Assembly: GCA_028284905.1 (NCBI GenBank)
Contig: JANQQU010000054.1
Location: 1 to 45,216, forward strand
Length of the DNA stretch: 45,216 bases
Direction: 5' to 3'
Source: Calditrichia bacterium
GTDB lineage: Bacteria; Calditrichota; Calditrichia; RBG-13-44-9; J075
Under the pieces are notes generated by a model. That model was not told the origin of the DNA and did no database searches. It worked only from the letters and a program-made list of their open reading frames with translations. This document shows, piece after piece, positions 35,869-43,874 of this stretch (position 1 is the stretch's first letter; every line of letters starts with the position of its first letter). A program made the translations under genes and the position numbers.

Positions 35869-36415
35869 TTTCAATCATCCCTTGTGCAATTAATTGATCT
35901 TTTAGTAGCTGCCGGGCACTGAACAATCGGGATTTTACGGTTTTCACCGGAATTCCCAATGCCCCGCTCATTTCTTCATATGAAAAACCGGCAAAGTATT
36001 TCAGCACAATCGCCGTTCGGTAATCAGTATTTAATGTCATCAAAGCAGTTTTTACCTGCTCGCTGGTCTCTGATATTTGCAGACCGTTCTCCAACTTACC
36101 TTCCGGTGCCTGATAACCGGCTGCAGCATCCAGCGGACGGTGACGATTGCTCCGCTTCAACAAATTGATCGACTCATTCACCGCCATGGTGTAGACCCAG
36201 TTAAAGACATTGCGTTTGTAATCAACGGTATCGAGTTTCTCGTACATTTTTACAAACACTGACTGGGAAATATCCTCAGCAGTTTCATAACTTCCGGTCA
36301 TCCGTAAGGCAACATTAAATACCGGTTTTTTATAACGTCCGACCAGAATGGCAAATGCCGCCGTATCGCCCTGGAGGCACTGCCAGACTAACATCTGATC
36401 ATTCTGTTCTTCCAT
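35846..36415 (-). CDS. ECF RNA polymerase sigma factor
   Basis: I choose the ATG at 36415 (189 residues) over a TTG at 36427. Region 2 is shown by FAILVGRYKKPVFNVALRMTGSYETAEDISQSVFVKMYEKL and FNWVYTMAVNESINLLKR; region 4 by LNTDYRTAIVLKYFAGFSYEEMSGALGIPVKTVKSRLFSARQLLKDQL. The length and pattern are those of a minimal ECF sigma factor. The anti-sigma gene overlaps its end. The upstream sensor/phosphatase gene ends 108 bp earlier on the same strand with two palindromes between, so the two may be partly independent. Confidence 0.93.
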   Translation of the reverse strand: MEEQNDQMLVWQCLQGDTAAFAILVGRYKKPVFNVALRMTGSYETAEDISQSVFVKMYEKLDTVDYKRNVFNWVYTMAVNESINLLKRSNRHRPLDAAAGYQAPEGKLENGLQISETSEQVKTALMTLNTDYRTAIVLKYFAGFSYEEMSGALGIPVKTVKSRLFSARQLLKDQLIAQGMIENERGEVP

Positions 36416-36463
36416 TATACAACCCAATTTTGTAAATGTTGGTGAAAATTATTTTTCCGCCAC

Positions 36464-36507
36464 CGGGATGAATCCCGAGGCGATTAGCGGCGTCCGATGA
36501 ATCGGAC
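36464..36507. repeat. Pair of REP-like palindromes sharing the core gatgaatc
   Basis: Two perfect palindromes, cgggatgaatcccg (36464-36477) and gtccgatgaatcggac (36492-36507), lie 14 bp apart in the 107-bp gap between the sensor and sigma genes. The second is followed by a seven-T run on the plus strand, so it could terminate a transcript, although no plus-strand gene precedes it. Confidence 0.6.
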
Positions 36508-36522
36508 TTTTTTTGCAAAATT

Positions 36523-39500
36523 TTACTTTGCTTTTACTACTACGAAAGTGACGTCGTCGTCGTTGGGGCGGCCGTTGGCCCATTTGTCGCCGGCTTTTAC
36601 CAGTTCATCGATTATAGTTTGGGAAGGTTTTTCCGCAATTTTGGTAAACAACGCTTTCGTTTCATCGTAGCCGAACATTTCTTCTTTGTCGTTAAACAAT
36701 TCCGCAAAGCCGTCGGAGGCAAGAAGGATGGTGTCGCCGAGATGTAATTCATATTCTTCCTGTTGATAAGGAAAGCCGGGAAATGCGCCCAGGGGCATCG
36801 CTTTAATAAAAATTTCTTCGACTGTTTTTGTTCTTGCCCGGTAAAGGTAGGCGGGCGGAATACCGGCGGTAGTTATACTGAATTTCCGGTTTTTAATGCG
36901 CAACAACTGCAACCCCATCAATAAATTACCGGCAAAAATTTGGTCGAAAGTAGCATTACAATCGTCAAAGAAAGAGAGGGTTTCAGACTTAGCCACATTA
37001 GAGAAGAAGAGGCTTTTCATAGTAGTAACCACCATGCCGGAATTAATACCATGCCCGGTCGCATCACCAAGTGCTACGATTAACGATCCATCTTCCGCGT
37101 TGCTGAAATCATAATAGTCCCCACCGACCTCGGTAGCGGTTTTCATGTAGGCGGCGATATCGTAATCAGGATTGTCGGGCATCTCTTTCGGCAGCATGGA
37201 AAGCTGTAAATCACGTGCCCCTTCCAATTCAGCAGTTTGCCGTTCGTTTTCCGCTTCGAGCAGTTCCCGCTTGGCCTGTTCTTCAGCAAGGAGTTGTTTC
37301 TGGGTAGACCCCAGTTTTTGATAGGCATCGGCATTATCCAGAGCAATAGCGGTGTAGGTCGCCAGGTTACGGAGAATGTTCACATGATAATCCGTGTAGG
37401 CGTTCTTTTTGAAACTTTGACTGGTAATTACCCCGAGCTTCCGGTCTTTTAACACCAGCGGCAGATAAAGTAATGAGAACGCATCTTCGCCTTCAACAGC
37501 GGTTAGATTGGCTTTCAAATATTTTTTATAATCCTTACCCCAATCATTACTATAGATCTCTTTCTGGTTTTCAAAACACCACACTGCCGGGCGGTTTTCA
37601 TCACTTAATGTGTTAGTATATGGTGCAAGAGTTGCTCCTTTTTCCTTCGTCGCCGGAAATTCCAGAATTTGTTTTTCTTCATTATAAACCCCGATACCGA
37701 AGACGGTCGCATCTATCAGCGTATTCACATTTTCGTAAGCGGTATCGATAATTGCTTTAATGGACAAGTTGGCAGTAATATCCCGCCCAATCCGGCTAAG
37801 TAATTCTACATTTTCGAAAGAAGTTTGCAAATCCTTGTGGGCATCATCAACCTTGCGATAAGCCTCTCCGTTATCGAGGGTAATCGCTGCAAATGTGGCC
37901 AGGTTACGGAGAATATCAACGTGGTTCTCTGAGTAAGCGTGCCTGCGGAAACTCTGAACTGTGATGACACCAAAGATTTTATCCTGATGGATCAGGGGAA
38001 GATAAATCACCGAAAGTGAATCTTCCCCTTCGACAGCCGGGAGGTCAGCGGTGAGATATTGTTTGTACTCATTGTCCCAATCATTGATAATCATTTCTTT
38101 TCGATTATTGAAACTCCAGACTGCCGGGCGATCATTATCTTTTAAAGGCATTGATGTCGGAGGCAGAGATTTTCCTTTTTCTTTGACCGCCGGGAAATCC
38201 AGCTGATCTTTTTCTGCATTGTGGATCGCCACACCGAAAATTTCTGCATCCATCAGTGAATTAATATTTTCATAAATGGTATCGCCAATATGAATAGCCA
38301 GCGAATCTGCGGTCATATTTTTGATACTGATCCGGCTGATCTGCTCAATGTTCTCTTTCTGTGCCCGGGTTTCCTCGGCCTGCCGGCGCACTTCCGCGGT
38401 TCTTTCTGCGATTGTTTGTTCCAATGCCCGATTGCGACTTTCCAACTGGCGGGAACGCACTTTGCCACTCCCAAAGATCAACCCAACAAAAACAATAAAA
38501 TAGGCGGCATAGGCCCACCAGGAGCGGTACCATGGTGGACGGATCGTAAATGCATAAATCTCTGTCTGGCCGGGGTGCTGATAGGTGTTTCGTGCACGTA
38601 CGTGGAAGCGATAGCTACCCTCCGGAATGTTTGTGTAGTCTTTCCGGGTATCCAAACTCCAGGCTGACCAACGTTTATCGAACCCCTCTAACATGGTTTG
38701 ATATTCATTTTGTCCGGCAGCTTCATAACTGGTCGCAGCATATTCGAAGCGAAGGGCATTATTTTCATAGTTTAGGCGAGCGCCATTATTTTTAGTCATA
38801 TCCGAGCTGGCACCGCCATAAATCAATGAATCTCCACCTACTATTACCTGACGAATTACTGTCGGATAATCCGCGAAGTAGTTCTTATCAACGTTATTAT
38901 CATAGCGAATCAAACCTTCCGCACCACCAAACCAAATGACGTTTTCATCATCAGGGTCCGGATAAATTGTGGTATTCCCAAAATCCTTGAAGCGTAATAG
39001 CGGCGTTTTATCGAGGTGGTATGTGCCATCAGGCTGCAAACGAGCGACCGCTTTTTCTAAGCCAAAGTCAATCCAAACATTACCCGAGGCATCTTCAATA
39101 ACACTATGAACACCCAGTTTTGAACCGCTAAAAGGAATTTGGTTAAGTAATGTATCGGGATAAAAATAGTTTCTTGCTTCATTATACCGATAAGCGCCTT
39201 CGCTGGTACCAAAAATGGTTTGACCAAAAGCAGCGAAGACTGTAATACTTCCATCATGTGGGAAGCCATGGCGCGAGCCAAATTTTTCCACCTTTGACGA
39301 TTGTAAAGAATGTTCTTTAAAGGTAACACGAATGGTGCCTTTGCTTTCGGTACCAAGCCATAGAATGCCCGGCTCAGGCGCAACCATAGTCAATATGCTT
39401 TCATTTATTTCTTCAGCTATTCGCCCTTCATCAACCCAGGTTCCCGTTTGAGGTTTCCAGCGCATAGTAGTTAGTCCATCATGTAAGCCGATGTAGAAAA

Positions 39501-40890
39501 GATTCGGATCTTCCTGAGAACGCACCATCGCCTGTGGAATCCATGACAATGATCCAGGGTTTTTACGGATTGCCTTTGCGACCGTACCTTCAATTTGAAC
39601 TAATGCCACTTGTCTGCCAACAAGTAAAATATCTTCGCTGGAAAGCATGGAAAAAGACTGTGGATTCCCCGGGGGTAACCCCTCCACAGATTTGAAGGCG
39701 GATGAAAGCGGATCCAGATAAAACACCCCGTTACCGGTTGCGACATACAAAACGCCCTTGTGACGCACCATATCCAGTATCCCCCCGATCAATCCACTCT
39801 TTACGTCGAAGACAGACAAAGGTGAGGGGTATTCTACCTGAACAATAGCATTTTCCGGTGCCAGCCATAACAGTCCCCGGTTGTCGACAAATACCGCTAG
39901 AATGGCATTACTCGATAGTCCGGTATCTCGATTAATCACTTGTTGCGTTTTGCCTTGCCGATCCATAATCGCCAGCCCACCATCAAGGGTCGCAAAGGCA
40001 AAACTTCCATCGGTTAGGCGATCACCTTTATAGATAATATTTGTCTTTAGGAAGTCATCCAGTTCAGTTTGAAAGGGCTTTATCGATGCTCCATCGTAAA
40101 TGAAGAGTCCTGTTGAGAAGGCGCCAATCAATAGTGTCTCAATTTCTCCTGAACTATCATTATATTCAAATGGCAGCATTACTTGCACACGATCATTCGC
40201 AAATTGCTCTCCCCCCTCCAACAAGTGGAGAGAGTCATCTATCATTTTCATTAAACCGACACCATCCAGGCGAACAAATAGTGTATCCTTGAGATAGAAA
40301 GAGTATGCAAACAAATTCTGCGACTCCCATACTTTCGCCTCCCAGGTATCACCTGCTGGGCTCAGTCGAAACAGGTGTTCGAAAGTCGTAAAATAAACCC
40401 CATCAGGCGTAACATTCGTACTAAAAACATAAGTAAACTCTCGGCTTTCAGGCGGAATGAAATCCATTAACGAAACATAGCGCTTCTGCCCGGTAGAATC
40501 TGCGCCCAAGTAACCAAACTCACCGGTGCATCCCAGGTAAACCCGACCGTTTTCATCGGCATCCAGCGACCGTACCAGTGACTTGTTCGCATTTTCGATC
40601 ATCCGCCAGGAAACACCATCATATTCCAACAATCCGGAAGTGTTCGCGACATACATCATCCCGCGTTGATCCTGAACAAAATCCCAGCTTTCTGAGTGTC
40701 CGCCATATTGTTTGGAGTTGAAAGCCGTCAGAAATGGTTTGCCGATTTCCCGATGGTTAGTATTCGTCGATTGTGCCTGCAATGGTCGCAGCATGAAGAG
40801 GAGCAATAACAGGGTAAATAGAGAATACCAATACCCTTTATGCGAAGGCGCATACTGTTTATTCATGAGGAATTTTCCGATATTGTTCAT
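36523..40890 (-). CDS. Sensor protein: two-component-type propeller, Y_Y_Y, two GAF domains and SpoIIE/RsbU phosphatase
   Basis: A 1,455-residue protein. After an N-terminal membrane signal (LFTLLLLLFMLRPLQAQ) come propeller repeats (about 50-735), with units such as DQRGMMYVANTSGLLEYDGVSW and DNRGLLWLAPENA. Next come a Y_Y_Y domain (about 740-790; YTNIPEGSYRFHVRARN), a membrane helix (about 797-820), a coiled coil (to about 860), two GAF domains (about 870-1000 and 1040-1180), a second coiled coil and a PP2C/SpoIIE domain (about 1233-1455; EVGGDYYDFSNAEDGSLIVA, GDATGHGINSGMV, DDVTFVVV). The ligand side is that of Bacteroidota hybrid sensors, but the histidine kinase is replaced by a serine phosphatase. 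ATG 40890 is used; ATG 40866 is possible. Likely role: dephosphorylate a STAS antagonist in response to an extracellular signal. Confidence 0.92.
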   Translation of the reverse strand: MNNIGKFLMNKQYAPSHKGYWYSLFTLLLLLFMLRPLQAQSTNTNHREIGKPFLTAFNSKQYGGHSESWDFVQDQRGMMYVANTSGLLEYDGVSWRMIENANKSLVRSLDADENGRVYLGCTGEFGYLGADSTGQKRYVSLMDFIPPESREFTYVFSTNVTPDGVYFTTFEHLFRLSPAGDTWEAKVWESQNLFAYSFYLKDTLFVRLDGVGLMKMIDDSLHLLEGGEQFANDRVQVMLPFEYNDSSGEIETLLIGAFSTGLFIYDGASIKPFQTELDDFLKTNIIYKGDRLTDGSFAFATLDGGLAIMDRQGKTQQVINRDTGLSSNAILAVFVDNRGLLWLAPENAIVQVEYPSPLSVFDVKSGLIGGILDMVRHKGVLYVATGNGVFYLDPLSSAFKSVEGLPPGNPQSFSMLSSEDILLVGRQVALVQIEGTVAKAIRKNPGSLSWIPQAMVRSQEDPNLFYIGLHDGLTTMRWKPQTGTWVDEGRIAEEINESILTMVAPEPGILWLGTESKGTIRVTFKEHSLQSSKVEKFGSRHGFPHDGSITVFAAFGQTIFGTSEGAYRYNEARNYFYPDTLLNQIPFSGSKLGVHSVIEDASGNVWIDFGLEKAVARLQPDGTYHLDKTPLLRFKDFGNTTIYPDPDDENVIWFGGAEGLIRYDNNVDKNYFADYPTVIRQVIVGGDSLIYGGASSDMTKNNGARLNYENNALRFEYAATSYEAAGQNEYQTMLEGFDKRWSAWSLDTRKDYTNIPEGSYRFHVRARNTYQHPGQTEIYAFTIRPPWYRSWWAYAAYFIVFVGLIFGSGKVRSRQLESRNRALEQTIAERTAEVRRQAEETRAQKENIEQISRISIKNMTADSLAIHIGDTIYENINSLMDAEIFGVAIHNAEKDQLDFPAVKEKGKSLPPTSMPLKDNDRPAVWSFNNRKEMIINDWDNEYKQYLTADLPAVEGEDSLSVIYLPLIHQDKIFGVITVQSFRRHAYSENHVDILRNLATFAAITLDNGEAYRKVDDAHKDLQTSFENVELLSRIGRDITANLSIKAIIDTAYENVNTLIDATVFGIGVYNEEKQILEFPATKEKGATLAPYTNTLSDENRPAVWCFENQKEIYSNDWGKDYKKYLKANLTAVEGEDAFSLLYLPLVLKDRKLGVITSQSFKKNAYTDYHVNILRNLATYTAIALDNADAYQKLGSTQKQLLAEEQAKRELLEAENERQTAELEGARDLQLSMLPKEMPDNPDYDIAAYMKTATEVGGDYYDFSNAEDGSLIVALGDATGHGINSGMVVTTMKSLFFSNVAKSETLSFFDDCNATFDQIFAGNLLMGLQLLRIKNRKFSITTAGIPPAYLYRARTKTVEEIFIKAMPLGAFPGFPYQQEEYELHLGDTILLASDGFAELFNDKEEMFGYDETKALFTKIAEKPSQTIIDELVKAGDKWANGRPNDDDVTFVVVKAK

Positions 40891-41026
40891 TTAAAAAAGT
40901 GTTTATAGCATCATTGCAGAATAAATATTCCTTATTAAAGAAGGAAAAAATTCTTCATTCTAACAATGTGCCCGCCCCAATTAACATACACTTGATAATA
41001 CTGAAAAAGACGTTATCATACATAGC

Positions 41027-41131
41027 ACTCAGGTTGCATTCTTAGGTACTCAGGTTGCATTCTCAGATACTCAGGTTGTATTCTCAGATACTCAGGTTGT
41101 ATTCTTACCAACGGAGGTTGCATTTTGCTGC
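41027..41131. repeat. Five 21-bp direct repeats upstream of the sensor-phosphatase gene
   Basis: Units start at 41027, 41048, 41069, 41090 and 41111, exactly 21 bp apart, with the core actcaggttg(c/t)attct. The first four are close to identical; the fifth (acggaggttgcatttt) is degenerate and, with part of the fourth, lies inside the end of the AraC-type gene. The spacing equals two helical turns, as expected for tandem regulator-binding sites. Confidence 0.85.
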
Positions 41132-41463
41132 AGAACAAAAGTTTTTGGCAGGCAGCCGAATCGCCGCTTGAAGCACTTGGTAAAATAACTGGGATTTTTA
41201 AATCCTACCCGGTAGGCGATCTCACCAATGGAAAGCGGTTCTTCCCGCAGTAAATCAGCGGCGCGCTCGAGACGAATCGTCGAAATAAACTGTCCACAAT
41301 TTTGCTGTGTTAGGGCAGAAAGGCGACGGTGTAGCTGTGTGCGACTCATGCCGACCTCATCGGCCAGTGCCTTCACTGAAAATCCCGGGGCACTGATATT
41401 CGCCATAACGATAGCAGCAACCCGATCTAGAAAAATGCGATCTCTAGGAGTTAAAGCCGTCAT
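41092..41463 (-). CDS. Stand-alone AraC-type helix-turn-helix regulator (hybrid-sensor output-domain type)
   Basis: I choose the ATG at 41463 (123 residues) over a TTG at 41496. Both helix-turn-helix units are complete: FSVKALADEVGMSRTQLHRRLSALTQQNCGQFISTIRLERAADLLR and LSIGEIAYRVGFKNPSYFTKCFKRRFGCLPKTF. The sequence resembles the C-terminal DNA-binding domain of Bacteroidota hybrid two-component sensors, but there is no receiver or ligand-binding domain attached. It reads on the same strand as, and 201 bp upstream of, the sensor gene, whose propeller/Y_Y_Y part is of that same hybrid class. The stop lies inside a 21-bp repeat array. DNA binding is near certain; the signal input is not evident. 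Confidence 0.88.
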   Translation of the reverse strand: MTALTPRDRIFLDRVAAIVMANISAPGFSVKALADEVGMSRTQLHRRLSALTQQNCGQFISTIRLERAADLLREEPLSIGEIAYRVGFKNPSYFTKCFKRRFGCLPKTFVLQQNATSVGKNTT

Positions 41464-41496
41464 ATCTGCAATAAAAATATTAACCGGATGGCGCAA

Positions 41497-41854
41497 TGTT
41501 CACCCTTCCTTTTATTTGGGAAGTTCAGGTAGAACGGTCCTGTTTGATAATAATTGTTCAAAAATAAGATATGTAAAACGAATAGCAGGCGCCTAGCACT
41601 CAGGTTGCAAATGATGGTACAGAGGTTGTATTTTGGTAAAAACGAAACCGGTAAAGCCGGGCTTAGTATGGAAAAGTCGTTGATCGTTTTTTGTTGTTAG
41701 ATAATCGAGGAAGTAACAGGTAAGTAATTCACATTGATTCCATGTGAGAAATCTTTAATAATATTTAACTATCCAGAGTATCCCCTGATATTCACGAGCT
41801 AAACGGCCAAGGGGTATCTTTAACGCATCTTGCCTAGTTCACACGCCAGCACTT
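41497..41854. other. 358-bp intergenic region upstream of the AraC-type gene
   Basis: No gene is seen. It contains two 21-bp repeats at 41598-41639 and otherwise A/T-rich sequence that should hold the AraC-type gene promoter and the 3' end of the YdeI-like gene. I see no clear terminator. Confidence 0.5.
41598..41639. repeat. Two 21-bp direct repeats upstream of the AraC-type gene
   Basis: actcaggttgcaaat (from 41598) and acagaggttgtatttt (from 41619) are 21 bp apart and share the core caggttg(c/t)a with the array at 41027-41131, in the same orientation. Confidence 0.75.
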
Positions 41855-42439
41855 CTATTTACGCAATTGATTTGCCCGAATATTATCTTCTGCCAATCGT
41901 GCGGTTTCCTCAATTCGTTTTTCCCGGGTTTCCGCTCGTTTGGCCAAAGCAATCCACTCCAGAGTGCTTCGCTTTACTGAGCGGGGAAACGCTTCGAAGT
42001 TCTTACGAGCTTCCTGATACGTTGCAAATGCCTTTGCAAGATCATCGGGAATTTCCAGATTATCCACAGCATCCAATAATGTCCAGCTACCATCTGCTTT
42101 CGCCGCGTCGATTTTTGCCTGGCCGGCGGGTGTCATCCGCCCATCAGCGATCACTCTTGCAATTCGCTCTTTATTGACCCGGGACCAGCCGCTGCCACCT
42201 TTCCGGGATGCAAACCAGAGCATTGAGCGTTCCTCATCCAGTTTCGCCGGCTTGCTGTCTATCCAGCCAAAACAAAGCGCTTCTTCGATCGCATCATCTA
42301 AAGTAAACCGTTGCTTGCCACTGGCCTTTTTAAAATTGACCAGCCAGACGCCTTTTTCTGTTGCATGATGTTTTTCCAGCCAATTTCGCCAATCGGCAAT
42401 ATTATCCGGCTGGCAGGCGTTTTCCGGTAGCTGAGTCAT
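41855..42439 (-). CDS. YdeI/OmpD-associated family protein
   Basis: I choose the ATG at 42439, with gggga upstream, over a TTG at 42451; this gives 194 residues. Family features: WRNWLEKHHATEKGVWLVNFKKASGKQRFTLDDAIEEALCFGWIDSKPAKLDEERSMLWFASRKGGSGWSRVNKERIARVI, then KADGSWTLLDAVDNLEIPDDLAKAF and FEAFPRSVKRSTLEWIALAKRAETREKRI. This is the YdeI/OmpD-associated family, of which the biochemical role is not settled. It starts 15 bp after the HxlR stop on the same strand and is probably co-transcribed with it. Full length. Confidence 0.92.
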   Translation of the reverse strand: MTQLPENACQPDNIADWRNWLEKHHATEKGVWLVNFKKASGKQRFTLDDAIEEALCFGWIDSKPAKLDEERSMLWFASRKGGSGWSRVNKERIARVIADGRMTPAGQAKIDAAKADGSWTLLDAVDNLEIPDDLAKAFATYQEARKNFEAFPRSVKRSTLEWIALAKRAETREKRIEETARLAEDNIRANQLRK

Positions 42440-42454
42440 TTTAATCCCCAATTG

Positions 42455-42790
42455 CTAAAGTTTGTCATCACGGTATTTCCTTCCCCACTCTCTTAATTGT
42501 TCGATTACCGGAATAGTTGTTCGCCCTTTTTCTGTAAGCGAATATTCAACTTTCGGCGGCACTACCTGGTAAACCTCACGATGCACCAGTCCATCCCGTT
42601 CCAACTCCCGGAGTTGTTCAGTCAGCATTTTGTGGGTAATTTTTCCGATGTTCTTCTTTAATTCTCCATAGCGCCAGGGACGATCCTTGATTCTCCAGAT
42701 GATCGGCATTTTCCATTTACCCCCGATAACATCCAGCGATAATTCCACCGGATTATTATAAGCTTTGTCCCGAAAAATGAACGGCGGCAT
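42455..42790 (-). CDS. HxlR-family winged-helix regulator without cysteines
   Basis: A 111-residue protein with the HxlR pattern PVELSLDVIGGKWKMPIIWRI, RYGELKKNIGKITHKMLTEQLRELERDGLVHREVY and VPPKVEYSLTEKGRTTIPVIEQLREWG. The usual cysteine before PVE (the thiol sensor in YodB/HypR-type members) is replaced (NNPVE), and the protein has no cysteine at all, so it is unlikely to sense thiol-reactive compounds by that route. A ggggagag lies upstream of the ATG. It is divergent from the DJ-1/PfpI gene, with palindromes between. Confidence 0.93.
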   Translation of the reverse strand: MPPFIFRDKAYNNPVELSLDVIGGKWKMPIIWRIKDRPWRYGELKKNIGKITHKMLTEQLRELERDGLVHREVYQVVPPKVEYSLTEKGRTTIPVIEQLREWGRKYRDDKL

Positions 42791-42892
42791 TTTTTCTCTC
42801 CCCTATGCTAAACGCTTTAAAAAAAGCTGTTTTCACCTGATTTTTAGAAGTTCGGTTTTACCTACGCAACACCCTTTACTTACCAAAAAGTG

Positions 42893-42930
42893 AGTATCAT
42901 ACTTTAAAGTGCATACTTGACAAAATCAAG
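42893..42930. promoter_or_regulatory. Palindromic operator candidates in the HxlR / DJ-1 divergent region
   Basis: agtat-c-atact (42893-42903) is a perfect palindrome, catactt is repeated at 42898 and 42912, and cttga-caaaa-tcaag (42916-42930) is another inverted repeat. A TTGACA box (42917-42922) overlaps the last one. This layout is what an HxlR dimer operator over a promoter would look like. Confidence 0.55.
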
Positions 42931-42983
42931 CATATCATTAACTTAACGCTACATAATTTACCTAAGCAAAAAAGGAGAAAACA

Positions 42984-43730
42984 ATGAGTGCCAATATCAA
43001 TACACTAAATCCCAATCAGCCCAAACGCATACTCATGCTAGCTTCCAATCCGGCAGTTTCCGAAGTGACCGGCTGGCCAATCGGCTTTTGGTGGGCAGAA
43101 CTTTCTCATCCCTATTGGGAGTTTGTTGAAAAAGGATACCAGGTCGATATCGCCAGTCCACAAGGTGGCGCCCTGCAAGCAGATTCCTGGAGCGATCCGC
43201 GTGATGAAAGCGGATATTCTGCGCAGGATCTGATCAGCCTGGGATTTGTCAATTCGCCCCAGCATATGAACCTAATAGAGAACACGATTAAAATTGCTGA
43301 TGTCGATATTAATGATTACGACGCCTTGTTTTTAGTCGGTGGCCAGGCACCAATGGTCACTTTCTATAATGATGAAGCCGTTCATCAACTGGTTGCAAAT
43401 TTCTACGAAACTGGTAAAGTCACTGCCATTGTTTGTCACGCAACAGCTGTGCTTTTGAAAGCGAAGTTATCGAATGGAGAATTTTTAGTAAGCGGTAAAA
43501 CCTGGACCGGCTTTGCCGATGCGGAAGAACAGTTTGCGGATAATTTTGTAGGACAAAAGATTCAGCCATTCTGGATTGAAGCGTCTGCCCGCAAGCTTCC
43601 CAACACCAATTTTATTGTCGATAGTGCTTTTAAATCTCATGCCGTTCGCGATGGCAACTTAATTACCGGGCAACAACAATATTCCGGTAGTGCCGCGGCA
43701 GGATTAGTGATTCAGGCATTAGGCGTTTAA
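42984..43730 (+). CDS. DJ-1/PfpI superfamily protein (class I amidotransferase-like)
   Basis: A 248-residue protein with the nucleophile elbow IVCHATAVLL (Cys 151, His 152), a conserved Glu 39 in WWAEL, and VDIASPQGGALQAD plus YDALFLVGGQAPM, typical of the Hsp31/glyoxalase III-like branch of the DJ-1/PfpI superfamily. Members act as methylglyoxal-removing enzymes, chaperones or hydrolases. A strong aaaggaga ribosome-binding site precedes the ATG. The divergent HxlR regulator likely controls it. The exact activity is not shown by the sequence. Confidence 0.93.
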   Translation: MSANINTLNPNQPKRILMLASNPAVSEVTGWPIGFWWAELSHPYWEFVEKGYQVDIASPQGGALQADSWSDPRDESGYSAQDLISLGFVNSPQHMNLIENTIKIADVDINDYDALFLVGGQAPMVTFYNDEAVHQLVANFYETGKVTAIVCHATAVLLKAKLSNGEFLVSGKTWTGFADAEEQFADNFVGQKIQPFWIEASARKLPNTNFIVDSAFKSHAVRDGNLITGQQQYSGSAAAGLVIQALGV

Positions 43731-43817
43731 GCAAGCGAAGTTAAAGAGAAGCGTTTATTTTACAGATAAATGGTGGAATTTCACAGATCCGCTGTAGCAT
43801 CCACTGTATCTGATTTA

Positions 43818-43869
43818 AATGAGCAATTGAGCAGTTCTGCAATATTGCTCATTTGCCCATTTGCTCATT
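43818..43869. repeat. Octamer repeat patch with opposing copies
   Basis: aatgagcaattgagca (43818-43833) and the opposing ttgctcat/ttgcccat/ttgctcat units (43845-43868) share the word of the 25501 array. The patch lies just before the end of the SGNH gene at 43875 in a 144-bp gap. Confidence 0.75.
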
Positions 43870-43874
43870 AGAAA

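Noticed and set aside
41776-41815. Terminator for the YdeI-like gene (tcccct ... aggggt)
   Set aside because: Only a 5-bp stem with a long loop and a mismatch; too weak.
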